Assembly: GCA_964023275.1 (NCBI GenBank)
Contig: OZ029915.1
Coordinates: 13,522,712 to 13,586,711, forward strand
Length of the DNA: 64,000 bases
Source: Norana najaformis
Taxonomy: Eukaryota > Annelida > Clitellata > Crassiclitellata > Hormogastridae
Direction: 5' to 3'
Position numbers and translations under genes: made by a program. The stretch's first letter is position 1; the number at the start of each line of letters is the position of its first letter. Below are positions 11,655-23,742 of this stretch, piece after piece. Under the pieces are notes generated by a model. It worked only from the letters and a program-made list of their open reading frames with translations. It made no database searches and had not been told where the DNA came from.

Positions 11655-11770
11655 TTGACTTGATTTGATATTGCGCCGGTATAAATGAAAGCTGGTCTCC
11701 CTCACACGGCCTAAGGTTGGCGCTGAGAAATTTCGGAGAATTACATTTACAAATACATTTACATATACAG
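11655..11770 (-). repeat. SINE-core fragment
   Basis: Its reverse complement contains TTCTCCGAAATTTCTCAGCG followed by GACCAGCTTTCATTTATACC, matching the family pattern at 9985, 44390 and 3020. Confidence 0.4.
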
Positions 11771-11889
11771 CATTGACCCAGCATTCTACACTTTGATTAG
11801 CTTGCCTTTGATTAACATGTCTTTGCGGCATCCCATTATCCTAAGCACATTATGGCATATCAACGTATGTGGTTTACATGGGGTCCCTG

Positions 11890-13500
11890 ACCGATTAGTA
11901 GGGCCCTGTATGAAGAATATTCGAACCAACTTCACGTATCCGGACATTCCTTCATCAATCGCCCCGGTGCAACACTACCCTGAGCTTCCCGTATCTACTC
12001 TTTCGAAGAGAGAGCAGCCGTCTTCAGAAAAGAGCAGTAAGCCAGAGATCGAGGAAGACGTTGGAGATCCAGATTACAATTTCCGAGCTGAAGAGAGAAA
12101 CCCATACTCCCAACCAAAAAGACCTCAACGACTTGATCAAAGTTCTTGGTCTCACCAAGTCCAATGCCGAGCTTTTGACGTCTAGGCTCAAGCAGTGGAT
12201 TTTTTGTATAAATGTGTGCAAGTTGCAGATCAGAGGAAGCGTCACCAAGCTTTTTCCAGCTTCTTCACCAGTCAAGATGGACTCTGTTTCTGCCACAATG
12301 TGACAGGTCTGTTCGAGGCAATTGGAATCGACTGTACCCGGAACGAGTGGCGTCTCTTCATTGACAGTTCATCCATGAGCCTAAAAGCCGTGCTGATCCA
12401 TAACAGGAACAGGTAACTTCTCTTCCTCTGGCTCTTCACTCGGTGCACCTCAAAGAAGATTACAACAGCATCAAGAGCCTACTAGACGCCTTGATGTATG
12501 GTGAGTACGGCTGGGAGGTCATCGGAGACTTCAAATTGGTAGCATTCCTGATGAGCCTCCAAGATGGTTTAACCAAGTTTTCCTGCTATCTTGCCTTTGG
12601 GACAGCAGGGACAACAAGATGCACTACCACAGGGAGGACTACCACAGGCGGGACTGCCAGCAGACTGAGTTCTCTGTGGGGAGGAACAACGTCAAGTGGG
12701 AGCCACTCGTGGACCCCCAGGCGGTGCTGATGCCACCATTGCACATCAAATTGGGCCTTATGAAACAATTTGTCACAGCTCTAGATAAGGAGTCGGCAGC
12801 CTTCAAGTACATTCAAGACGTCTTCCCTAAGCTGTCTGAGGCAAAGGTCAAAGCCGATGTCTTTGTGGGACCACAGATAAAGAAGATCCTGGGTACAAAG
12901 AATGCCCCAAGAAGTTCGCTAAGAATGAGGAAGCTCTTGAAACAGCTTTGTCGCAGTGGATATGGGCTTCCTGGGCAATCACAAGGCCGAAAACTATGTG
13001 GAGCTGGTTGGGACTCTGGTGAAGAACTACGGCAAAATGGGCTGCAGGATATCCCTCGAAGTTCGTATCCTTGATGCCCATCTTGATAACTTCAAGGAGA
13101 ACATGAGAGCGTACTCGAATGAGCAAGGCGAGCGCTTTCACCAGGATATGCTGGACTTTGAACATCGCTACCAAAGATAGTATAACGAGAACATGATGGG
13201 AGACTACATTTTGGGTCTGATTCGTGAAAGTGATTTACAGTATAATCGTAAATCTCGAAAAACTACTAACTTCTAAATCTTTTGTGGTAATTTTTGTATA
13301 ATGTAGTGGTGTAAATACATGTTAATAGTGATTCATATGTTGTTTTTTACTTTACTTTGCTTAAACGCGCAAATTCGCGCATTTCTTCATTAGAAATAAG
13401 TAAATTTCGAAATATCATTGTCCTGGTCACAAAAACAACGTTTGAAGGGAATAACAGCCATTTTATATGCTTTTGAGGCATAAGCAAGAAATAACACTTA
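11890..13500 (+). mobile_element. Decayed DNA transposon, transposase copy 2 with 3' inverted terminus
   Basis: Homologous to the transposases at 3-1196 and 20374-22041, in several frames. In order: YPDIPSSIAP (about 11935), DLNDLIKVLGLTKSNAELLT (about 12115), NEWRLFIDSS (about 12344), EYGWEVIGDFKLVAFLMSL (about 12505), LMPPLHIKLGLMKQFV (about 12725), FLGNHKAENY (about 12965) and NEQGERFHQD (about 13120). Frameshifts fall near 12190, 12415, 12590 and 12925, and a stop interrupts the end of the QR-rich region near 13178. At 13400-13500 lies a terminal sequence nearly identical to the inverted terminus at 38045-38145, so this copy and 37096-38191 belong to one subfamily. The 5' terminus was not found. 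Confidence 0.75.
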
Positions 13501-13611
13501 TTTTATTTACATTACACTTTAATGATATTAAGAAATAACACTTAAGTAAGAAATAACACTTACAAGTAAGAAATAACACTTACTTTATTTACATTACACT
13601 TTAATGATATT
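13486..13611 (+). repeat. Reiterated terminal motifs of the transposon
   Basis: AAGAAATAACACTTA occurs about four times (from 13486, 13530, about 13548 and about 13567) and TTTATTTACATTACACTTTA twice (about 13502 and 13584). This looks like local duplication of the transposon tip. Confidence 0.7.
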
Positions 13612-13639
13612 ATTGTAATCTGCGCATTATGTAACAGCT

Positions 13640-15481
13640 GCATGTATATTAGTTATACCGAATTAGACTTCAGGTCTCCTTCCATTTCTCTCTGTGAACC
13701 CTTAAACCAATGTGTTGAGACAATCCTACTCTTTTGTAACTGCACCGTTGTTTCTGATTTTATCGAGAAAGCCGCTAGAAATGAGGTTGCCCTGTTAACT
13801 CTGAATAATAGGTTTGATAAATTGACCCTTAATTTGAAGAGGAACACCGTTCCTTACTAAATAATAATGACCTTGACCCTGACGAAAATTTCTTTCGGTA
13901 TATTCCCTGCTCTAGTTCCTACAGTACCTTCGACACCGTAGAAAAACAATTTCTTAATCGTCAGTATATTCCTTTTACAACCATGCATTTAAACTGCAGA
14001 AGTCTTCATTCTAAATTATTCGAAATACGAACTGTCCTATCCCAACTCCCTATTTCCGTTTTGTCATTAACTGGGACTTGGCTTGACAATGACTCTGCTG
14101 AAACTATTATCATTCCTGGTTATGAATTTATTTACAAATGCAGAACTGCGGGTGAAGGAGGTGACTTAACTATCTTTAATAAAGCAGATCTTAATTTTAG
14201 GAGTTTCGAGGTGCCTGAGACTATAGTTAACAATGATACTTATGAAAGACTGTTAATATACAATAAACTAAAAGAAAAGATTGTATATTTGGCACAATTT
14301 ATCGCCCTCCCGGAGCTGATATAGATGTCTTTAACAAGGAATTTGAACAGTTATTATCCTACCTATCCAGCACTGGAAAAGAATATTTTTATCAGGTGAT
14401 TTTAATGTGGACCTTCTCAAATCTGAACAACACACTCATACACATGATTTTCTTAAGATTTTATTCTCTTATCACTATCTTCCATCTATATTACGGCCCA
14501 CACGCATTGCAGATACAACGGCTTCATTAACTGATAATATCTATACTAATACTTATTTGGATCACTTTGATTCTTATACACTGGTTAGTGACATATCTGA
14601 CCATTTTTTCCAGTTTTGGTATGGGGTGACTTAAACCCTCTTCACTTTTACAAATAATCCAAATCTGAAAGGCGCTTAATTACTGAATCAAGCATTCATG
14701 AGTTTCATACGCGCCTGATTGGAACGGATTGGACTCCAGTAATATCTGCATGTAACAACTGCGACCCCTCTGGCGTATTCAGTATTTATTAATCAATATA
14801 AAGCTGTTTACCATTCTTCGCTGCCTGTAGTGTCTGATAATCTAAAAGGACGCATCTGATTAAAACAACCATGGATGACCCCCTGGTTTGTTAAAATCGT
14901 ATAAAATAAAATCTAAACTTTATTTAAAATCTTTAAAAGCCCTTCCGCAACCAATAAAAACAAATACACTAAATATAGGAATAAATATAAGCAACTCAGA
15001 AATAAAGCCGAAGAACTGTATTATGTAAAAATATTCACGGATTGTAAACATGATATTAAGAAAACTTGGTGCATTATACGATGTTTAATAGGAAGTAGTA
15101 CTCTTAGTAATTTTATTTATGCCATTAATACTGATGGGACCGTGATCAGCGATGCATACACTATAGCGAATAAGTTTAATGATTTTTGTCGGGATAGGGC
15201 AACCATTGGCTGCATCAATTCCAATACCTACCAATTCTTTTGAATCTCATTCAATGCATCCACCCCCAACTCGTTTACTTTATTGCTTGCATGCGTTAAT
15301 GAGCTCATTTCCATTTCCAATTCTATTAAAACAACGCATAGCTTGGGACCAGATGATATTAATTTTGTCCTAAATTATCTAATCCAACGATCAATATTAT
15401 CGCCCCAATATTAACTGAGATTATTAACTGTTCATTTAAAACTGGTATTGAGCCAGAAGGAATTAAGATGGCTAAGGTTAT
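13640..15481 (+). mobile_element. LINE, 5' portion (endonuclease and start of RT), first of three pieces
   Basis: Frames in series encode an upstream region, then an AP-type endonuclease: MHLNCRSLHSKLFEIRTVLS (13983), TGTWLDNDSAETIIIPGYEF (14068), a GDFNVDLL-like stretch (about 14394), DNIYTNTYLDHFDSY and SDISDHF (14600). A linker and the start of reverse transcriptase follow, ending with GIKMAKVIL at about 15475. Several frameshifts and stops are present (for example near 14320, 14395 and 14625), so the element is inactive. The sequence stops where the Ty3/Gypsy fossil begins and resumes at about 19629. A CR1/Jockey-like group is inferred from the endonuclease style. Confidence 0.8.
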
Positions 15482-18400
15482 ACTTGTTGCGTGGTCCGCC
15501 TTGAATGTCCGTTCTGTCCGCTAGCCCATCCCCTCTGTGTGCAACCCATACCATAAATATATACATACAACATCTCCACTTTTATAAGCAAATTAACTAG
15601 TGCAGCAACCATTCAACGTTAACGCTCAAAACCCACAAATAACTCAATCCTCAACTTAAAAAAAACTAAAAATAATCAAAATCACGGGAATCCGGCTTGG
15701 TATCGTTCTACTGGTTTGGATTGTCTGACCCTTGGTCAGTCCCTGGTTGATGGCCCGTTTCGAGCTCTTCCATTAGCTGCGATCAAGACTCCGGAAAAGT
15801 CGAATGCTCGGCACGTTTCTCTGGGACTCCCGAGGAATAGCGGCGAAGATGGAAGCGATTTCTCCTTACCCGACCTCGACCCGTCTGGATCCAATACGAC
15901 CTTGGGTGTGTAACTGGTCCCAGGACTGGAACGGGTTGACCCCATTCGCTCCCATCCGCAACTTTGACTCGCACATCCTCGTTCTTCTTGATCGGCGGAA
16001 GGGTACGGACTTCATGGTGACGATCGTAAAAGAACTTCGCTCGACGTTTGCAGCAGTTATCTTTCCTGCGCACCGGAACGAAATCTGGCCACTCCGGCTC
16101 AAGCGTTGCTGGTGCCACTGGCAACCGCATTCTCAGTTCCCGACTCATTAGCAATCTCGCAGGAGTTTCTCCCGTCGCGATGAGCGGAGTGGTTCTATAT
16201 GCCAGCAGAGCCAAAAACATCTCCTCCTGCTGTACGATTCTCTTTGCTGTGGCTACCGCTCTCTCCGCAAACCCATTCGACTGAGCAAAATATGGATCGA
16301 CGTCACATGTTGAAACCCAAAACAACGGGCGAATTCCTTAAATGTATATGAAGCGAACTTTGGTCCATTGTCAGTACAAATCGACTCCGGAATTCCAAAT
16401 TGCGCAAACAAACCCTTGAATTTATCGATTGTCGTGGCACTGTCGATTCTGCTAACCGGGATAATTTCCAGCCATCGTGAAAACTGATCATATACAACCA
16501 AATAATGTTTTCCTTTAACTTCACTAAAGTCCGCAGACAGTCTCTGCCAGGGCCTGTCCGGCATCACACTCGGAATAAGCGGTTCTTTTCGCTGATTCGG
16601 GCCGTTTTGTTCACAAAACTGGCAGCGCTCAATCTCGCGTCGCAGATCCGAATTTATCGCCGGCCACCAGACTCCCATCTTTGCTCGCTCCACGCAACGA
16701 TTGATTCCCTGATGACCCTTGTGCAGTAGACTCAGAACGTCTCTCCTCCTCGACGACGGCACTGCAATACGTTGTGCCTACTATAACACAGTCCATTTGA
16801 TACCGAAAATTTGTCTTTATTTTTGAGGTACTCTTGTAATTGTTTTGGAATGTCTTGCAAATATCTAGGCCATCCATTACTCGTGTATTTGATGACCGCA
16901 GTAAACTCCAGGTCGTCAAGCGATTCTGCCCGTATTCGGCCCACACTATCCCCCACCCACTCGTCAGCTCCAATTTCCACATATTCAGCCAAAGCGTCGA
17001 TGTCTTCCAGCGATTCCACATCAGCGATCTCCATTGCCTCCGGACCAGGGCTGCGCGACAGCCAATCAGCAGTGACCATCTCCTTCTGGAGTGAACCGCA
17101 TCATTCTCATCAGAAGACGTTGGCGACGTAATGGAGTTCTGTCAATGTCGATATTATTACATGTAATTAGTGGCACGAGTGGTCGATGGTCCGTCTGTAG
17201 CTCGAATTTATCGAGCCCAATTAAGTATCGTGCGAACTCCTCGCACGCCCATACCGCCGCGAGGAGTTCCTTCTCAATCTGAGCGTAATTTCGCTCCGCA
17301 GAAGTCAAAAAACGGGAGCAATAAGCGACGACTTTGAGGTCGGAACCGTCTAGCTGACACAAGGCTCCTCCTAGCCCGTAAGAAGACGCATCCGCCGTGA
17401 CAACAATAGGTCCGTGAGGGTCGTAAAACCCTAGAATTGGCGCCTCGGTAAGCAGCCTCATGACGTCATCATAGGCCCTCTGTTGTGGCTCATCCCAGAT
17501 CCAGGACGCGTCGCGACTCAATAGTTTTGTCAGCGGACAGATTATACTCGATAGATTGAGTAAGAGACGTCCCAAGTACTGCACCATGCCCAGCGTTCTT
17601 CGTAGCTCCCTTAAGGTAGTTGGTACCTTCATATTCCGAATGGCCTGTACTCTCTCCATATCCGGTTCCACTCCATTTGCACTTGTCACATGACCAAAGT
17701 ATTTAATGGACCGCTGTCGAAATAAGCACTTACTTCGATTCAGTTTCAGTCCAGATTCTTTTTTGCTCCCCAGCACCGCATCGAAGGTGACGTCATGTGA
17801 CCTCATATCTCGGCCAAAAATAAGAACATCGTCCATTATGACTACAACCCCACTAAGGCCAGTCAGGACTTCAGACATCTCTCTCTGGAATATTTCCGGT
17901 GCACTTGTAATCCCGAAGCACAACCGCTGAAACTGAAACTGTTCAAACGGTGTAATAAATGTTGTCAACTGACGGCTTTCTTTTTCCAACTCCAGGCGAT
18001 GAAATCCTGATGCTGCATCCAGCTTAGAGAAAACCCGAGCATTCTTCAGCTGAGGTAGTACATCCTCTCAAGTGGGAATAAAGAACCTCTCTCGCTTCAC
18101 CGCCTTATTTAGTTTTGTCAAGTCGACGCAAATCCTCACTTCGCCGGATTTCTTTATCACCGGAACCATAGGAGCGCACCATTCGGAAGTCTCCGTCACC
18201 AATTCGATTATGTCCATATCTTTCATCCTTTGTAATTCCATCTCCACTTTGGGCAATAACGGAAAAGGAATTCTTCTTGGAACAGATATGGCGTAGGGGA
18301 TCGTACCTTCCTTTAGCTCCATGCGAACCGGCGGGGCTCTCAATTTTCCCCCATCTCCAAATAGACTATCCTCGATATTCTCGACACTACCCAGTCTTTG

Positions 18401-19628
18401 AATCAGACCGAGTCTCACGGCTACGGAGTGGCTTAATAGATTCGATCGAGCACAGCCGTCCGAAACAACCACCACACGGAACGACTGCTGATCCCCATCC
18501 CTGTCCTCCACTGACGCCCAAAACTGCCCAACAACGTGTACCTTGCCTCCCGGCGAAAAAAGACGCGTGAAGCACCCGGACAATTTCGGTTTTTTCGTCA
18601 GTCCTTCGAATGCCGTTTTGGAAATTATGGAGACATCGGCACCGCTGTCAATCTTGAACTTTACATGTGTTCTGGCGATAGTTAGTTAAGTGAACCAAGG
18701 CGGCTCCTGATCACTGGAAATGTTATGTAGCTCTCGAAATTGCTCCTCCCTCTCACACACCGGCATTTCAATCAAAGAGTAAAGGAAACCACAGGTCGTC
18801 CGGAAGTGACCCTTGGCACCCCATCGATAACAATTCGCATTCTTCGCAGGACAATAGTCCTCTTCATGTTTCCCAGCGCAACGCAAGCATGACGGCAATT
18901 CTTTCCTGCGATGAGAGCCCGACCCTCTGTAATTCCGGCGTACCTGACGCCCGGGTATTACAGCGTCAATATTACTATGTTCCAGCGTAGTTTCTGTCCG
19001 CAGTTCCTGCTGCTGTCTCTTTATTTCCTCGCTTTCACGTGCCATATACGTAGCTCTCTTGAGATCAAGAATAGGCATCATTTGCCATCCAAAATTCCCA
19101 CCATTATTCGATCGCATATCAGTTCCTCCCTGAGTCCTCCGAATTCACAAGTCTGAGCCAAAACGTGCAACGCAGTCACGAATGCCTCGACCGCCTCTCC
19201 CTCTCGCTGTACACGGCTGTTAAACTTGGCGCCTTCGTAAATTACGTTTTTCCTTACTACAAAGTAAGTATCGAAACAGTTTCTTACTCCGTCGTAGTCC
19301 TGAAGTTGCTCTGCCGCCAAAGCGAAGGTCGTCATTATATCCTCTGCTTCGTCTCCCATACAGTAAAGCAACGAATCCACCTGTTGTCTCTGGTCTTTCT
19401 TATCCAGTCCGGAGACAACGCGGAAACGCTCGAAACATCTGGCTCATTTCAACCATTCCGCCGGTTTGCAAAAGTTAAAAGGTTCCGGGTGATGAAAATC
19501 TAGACTGCGACATTGTTTGAATACGCGTTCGAAATCTTAACTCTTAGCTCAAAACATCTACGCAGTTCGCTAAACTTTCACGCTGCCACCAAGTTGCTCG
19601 TCCGCCTCGACTTTCCGTTCCGTCCGAA
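15482..19628 (-). mobile_element. Ty3/Gypsy LTR retrotransposon fossil inserted in a LINE
   Basis: Minus-strand remains in family order from the right: a gag region with a CCHC-type knuckle (about 18780-18860), a protease/early reverse transcriptase region (18068-18583), reverse transcriptase with the IMDDVLIF box and RNase H (17066-17989), and integrase with its zinc-binding head and catalytic core (15783-16762). It most resembles K02A2.6/Mag-like Gypsy elements. It is broken, with roughly five or more interruptions, and is old but not ancient. The two ends share a short similar stretch of about 35-40 bp. It splits the LINE of 13640-23115, so it is younger than that LINE. Confidence 0.85.
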
Positions 19629-20162
19629 CGACTGTATCATTTTATAGATAAAATGAATATATTACACCTTAACCAATTTGTTTTTCTAGCTGGTCACACG
19701 ACTTCTATGACTCTTTTGAATCTTCATGATAAAATCTCCCAATGCATTGATTGTAACTAGGAATTTTTTGGACTTGGCCAAGGCTTTCGATACGGTAGAT
19801 CATAGAATTTTATTTAAGAAACTTGATTTCTACGGAATACGAAGCCTACCACAGGCGACAACAGATGTTGTGTAATGCTGCCCTATCTAAGAGTAAACTA
19901 ATCCGCTGTGGAGTCCCCAGGGTTCAATTCTCGGCCTTTTGCTATTTTTTATATATATAAACGAGCTTCCGTATTCGTCTAAATTATATCTTTTTTACTT
20001 TTTTCGGATGATACCAATGTATTTTTCTCACATAAATCGCTTGACACTCTGTTTGAAACTGTTAACAATGAGTTTATTTTAATCACCGAGTGGTTTCGTT
20101 CTAATAGGCTGTCGTTAAATTTAAAGAAAACCAGCTTCATTCTATTTTCCTCACATAGGAAA
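19629..20162 (+). mobile_element. LINE, reverse transcriptase core, second piece
   Basis: Resumes the LINE with HFIDKMNILHLNQFVFLAGH (19635), DLAKAFDTVDHRI-like sequence around 19775-19810 (palm motif A), a GVPQGSILGLL-like stretch (about 19911) and a DDTNVFFSH-like motif C (about 20008). Several small indels break the frame. About 35 residues expected between this piece and the previous one are absent. It ends in the 120-bp segment (20043-20162) that is repeated at 22059-22178. Confidence 0.8.
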
Positions 20163-22058
20163 CACTGGACAACAAATTTTTACAAAAGTCATGTTACTGA
20201 AATGAAATTAGTCAGTTGTTATCAATTTGTATGTGCTGAACACGAATATGACAGTGAAAATGCCGAATTGGCTCTAGTTTTTTTGTAATCTGAAATGAAG
20301 TAATTTTATATCGCACAATGCATGCCAATAGTGATACGCTTACAGTTAATATTTGTAAAAACCAGGTCATAGACTAGTTCTTAGATTTTTTTGCCTGTCT
20401 CTTGTACAGCTGTTCGGGAGCATCTCTGCGGAGTGTCCAGCAGTAGTCAGCCAACATTGTAGTGGACCATTTCCCCTGGTACCTTTGCTCCATTGTTGCG
20501 ATATCTTGATGAAAACGTTCGCCATGTTCGTCACTAACCATACCACAGTTGTCAGGGAAGAAATCCAGATGGGAATGAAGGAAATGCATCTTCAGAGACA
20601 TATTGCAGCGAAATTTCTGGTACTGCTTGAGCATGTCTTCTACTAGTTCCTTGTAGTTTTCTGCCCTAACATTCCCCAGAAAGTCTGTAGACACTAGACG
20701 AAAAGCATTCCATGCTTGTTTCGCATCACCCTCCAGCAAGTTGTTGAAGCGGTCATCTTTGAAGAGTTCTCTAATCTGAGGACCCACAAAAACTCCCTCT
20801 TTAATCTTTGCTTCGCTGAGTCGAGGGAATTTTTCATGCAGGTATCGGAAAGCTGGCGAAGTGCGGTCCATGGCTTTCACGAAGTTCTTCACCAAACCTA
20901 GTTTGATGTGAAGGGGTGGTAGTAGGATTTTGTGAGCCTCGACCAGAGCTGGGTGCTGGATATTCTTCTGTCCAACTGCCATGTTTTGTCTGGGAGTCCA
21001 TTCCTTCCGCACGTAGTGCAACTCTCTTGCTCGGCTATCCCACTCACACAAGAAACACATATATTTTGTATATCCTTGCTGCAGTCCCATTAAAATGGCA
21101 ACTACCTTCAAATCACCACACAGGTGCCATTTGTACCTGTTATAGTCAATGGAATGCAGTAGCTGTTTTAGGTTATCGTATGTCTCTTTCATGTGGACAG
21201 CATGCGCTAATGGAATAGATGGAAGACGGTTTCCATTGTGCAAAAGCACAGCCTTAAGACTCAGTGTTGAAGAGTCTACAAAGAGTCTCCATTCTTGTGG
21301 GTCATGAGTGATCTGTAAGGCAGTCATGAGGTCGTCAATATTGGAACAGAATACCAGATTACCTTCCTTCATAAAGAAAGGTTCCAACTGCTGATGGCGC
21401 TTTCTATATGAAGTAATTGTGACATCTTCTTCTAGAAGATTCCATTGTTGGAGTCTTGATCCTAGCAATTCTGCCTTGTTTTTGGATAAGTCCAAATCAC
21501 GAACAAGGTCATTTAGTTCTTCCTGTGTTATTCTGTGTGGGGTTGATGATGCACCACAGTGAAAATCGGAATCACTGCACGCTGACGGACCAGGAGAAGA
21601 ACATGTCGGCTCACCCTTGTCCTCATCAGATGAATCAAGGAAAATATATTCTGCTGGAGGTTCTGGAATAGGAAGTCCATCACCATGTGGAATTGGTCTC
21701 AATGCTGACGGAATGTTTGGGTAGACTATTGTCGACTTCTTTTGCTTCGTTATTTCACCGGAAAGAGGAGGAACCAAGCAGAAGTAACAGTCATCTACGT
21801 GGTTGCTTTGCTCTCTCCACACCATGGGAACTGCAAACGGCATTGATGGTCTTTTGCCATTCAACCACTGTGAAAGCTGTGTTGTACATGTAGCACAGCA
21901 TATATGCGGGGCCCATGGCTTGTCTTGGTCACCAACCTTGCATTCGAAGTAAGCATGATATGCCTTCTTGACTTGATAAGTGATACTTTTCTTCTGGTTG
22001 GCAAATGTCACTTCCCCACAAATGTAACAAAAGTTGTCCACAGTATTTACGCACTTCC
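20163..22058 (-). mobile_element. Transposase-like gene (copy 3), long open frame, inserted in a LINE
   Basis: An open frame of about 555 codons ends at 20374. It lacks an ATG: translation upstream of the GTG at 22041 continues as RKCVNTVDNFCYICGE to the insertion edge, so the true N-terminus is cut off. Domains: a Cys-rich N-terminus (FCYICG; HICCATC; WREQSN then DDCYFC), an acidic Ser-rich linker, and the conserved core (EWRLFVDSS, GDLKVVAILMGLQQGYTKYM, CFLCEWDSRA, LLPPLHIKLGLVKNFVKAM, FLGNVRAENY, HSHLDFFPDN, DEHGERFHQDI, MEQRYQGKW). It belongs to a different lineage from copies 1 and 2 by eye. No inverted termini are visible; 120-bp direct repeats of LINE sequence flank it. A co-opted or retained gene is possible because the frame is intact. 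Confidence 0.75.
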
Positions 22059-23115
22059 GACACTCTGTTTGAAACTGTTAACAATGAGTTTATTTTAATC
22101 ACCGAGTGGTTTCGTTCTAATAGGCTGTCGTTAAATTAAAAAAAACCCAGCTTCATTCTATTTTCCTCACATAGGAAATCTGTATCTGATTCGGATCTGG
22201 GTGTTAGTATTGACGGATATAGGGTTTCTCAGCTCACTTCATGTAAGTCTTTCTCGGCGTATATATTGATAACTATCTCACATGGAAAGGCCATGTGTAT
22301 CATATATCTTGTAAAATAGCTAAAAGTATTGGAATAATTGTTCGTATTCGTCACATTTTGCCAAGTCACATTTTGTTAAACTTGTATTATTCATTAATTT
22401 ATCCATACCTAACATATTGTAATCTCGTTTGGGCATCTAATTACCACTCCAGTATATCAATTTTATCTATTTTTACAACGACGTTCGGTTAGAATAACCG
22501 CAGGGAGGTTGCATGGAATGACTACTGAACAATGTTTTAAAGATCTTAATACTATGACGTTTGAACACACAAATAAGTATCAAATATCCTTGTTCATGTT
22601 TAGATATTACCGCAATGCATTGCCAACTGTAATCAGTAATTATTTTATGTGTGTTGCTGATTGTCTTACATATTCCACGAGATCTCAATGTAACTATTAT
22701 AAAATTTTTGCCAGAACTAATACAAGACAGTTTGCTTTGAAATATGCAGGCCCATTATTATGGAACTCAATTTCCAAGAATTTACGTTCTTTATTTAATT
22801 TATAATTATTTAAGAAGAAGATTATTCGGTATTTTAGTGTTTCTTGCGACTGAACATTCTATAATTTATTTGAATTTTAGTTTTGCCATAGTATTAAGCT
22901 ATTTCTTTTCTTTGTCAGCAGATGATAATCTCATCTTAGTAAAGAATTGATTAGCTGCTCGTAAATAAGGCATTACCCATCGACATACTATTGTGTCAAA
23001 GGCTGTCCTAAATTAGCGGGACCTTGGATCTTTTTGGGTAGACCTTTGCATCCAAATAAGTGTTTTGTTATTTACATTTGCAACGTTTTATTCTTTTTTA
23101 GAGCAATAAATAACT
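22059..23115 (+). mobile_element. LINE, 3' portion, third piece
   Basis: Begins with the second copy of the 120-bp LINE segment and continues the reverse transcriptase thumb and C-terminal region (a SDLGVSIDG-like stretch near 22190, HYEQ-less tail RRSVRITAGR near 22475, FRYYRNALPTVISNYF near 22600, KYAGPLLWNSISKNLRSLFN near 22740). The 3' UTR ends near an AATAAATAA with a TTGACTTACTTACT tail at about 23105. Multiple frameshifts are present. Confidence 0.75.
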
Positions 23116-23687
23116 TGACTTACTTACTACCCAGGCACAAAAATTGTTAGCCTACTTTATGTTATCAAATGTTGCTCAGATAACTAGAAGAGTCATCAGC
23201 TCACAAACTCGCTCACACACGCAAGCCCTACAAATAGATTCCCATCTAGAGTTGAAAACTGACAGCAAAAGATCAATGTAAATTACAATATGTAGTACAA
23301 AATATGTAATCGGCAATTCGTTAACACTTTTAACCTAATTATTTATTGGAAAGTTTTGAGATGACCCCCGACCTCACGCGGAATAAATTACTGCTGATGA
23401 CAGACAACGAATCCCTGGACGCATTTTCCAAACCAATGCGCCTTACTGAAGTCGTTCTTTACATTCTTAGTTTTACCTTGCTTAGTGCATTTCGAATATA
23501 GGCATTTACTCTGCAACATTTAAGTTGACGTGAATAGACAGACTACATTTAATTTGTTTACTTTTAAAGCGTATTCGTAGCGCAAAGTGAGTGAAGTTCG
23601 TGTGCTGCACGCTGTAGTGTGATCGACTACAGTAGTCATCAAACCGCGATGTTTAAGTTAGCAAAAGATAGGCTGCGTTGATAAGTC

Positions 23688-23719
23688 TATTTAAGAAGCA
23701 GTTCATACTAACTTCAGTT
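23688..23719 (+). promoter_or_regulatory. Core promoter of receptor gene B (TATA-like and initiator)
   Basis: TATTTAAG at 23688-23695 is followed 28 bp later by an initiator match TCAGTT (23714-23719), a standard TATA to start-site distance. The gene B ATG lies 27 bp after the predicted start. A GCAGTTCC at the equivalent position of gene C suggests a shared initiator. Confidence 0.45.
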
Positions 23720-23742
23720 CCGTGTCATCTGGCTAATGTGCT

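Noticed and set aside
23124-23178. ACTACCCAGGCACAAA... as another TIR tip of the transposon family
   Set aside because: Resembles the tip at 38146-38191 only over about 15 bp, with poor matching beyond; no partner end was found.
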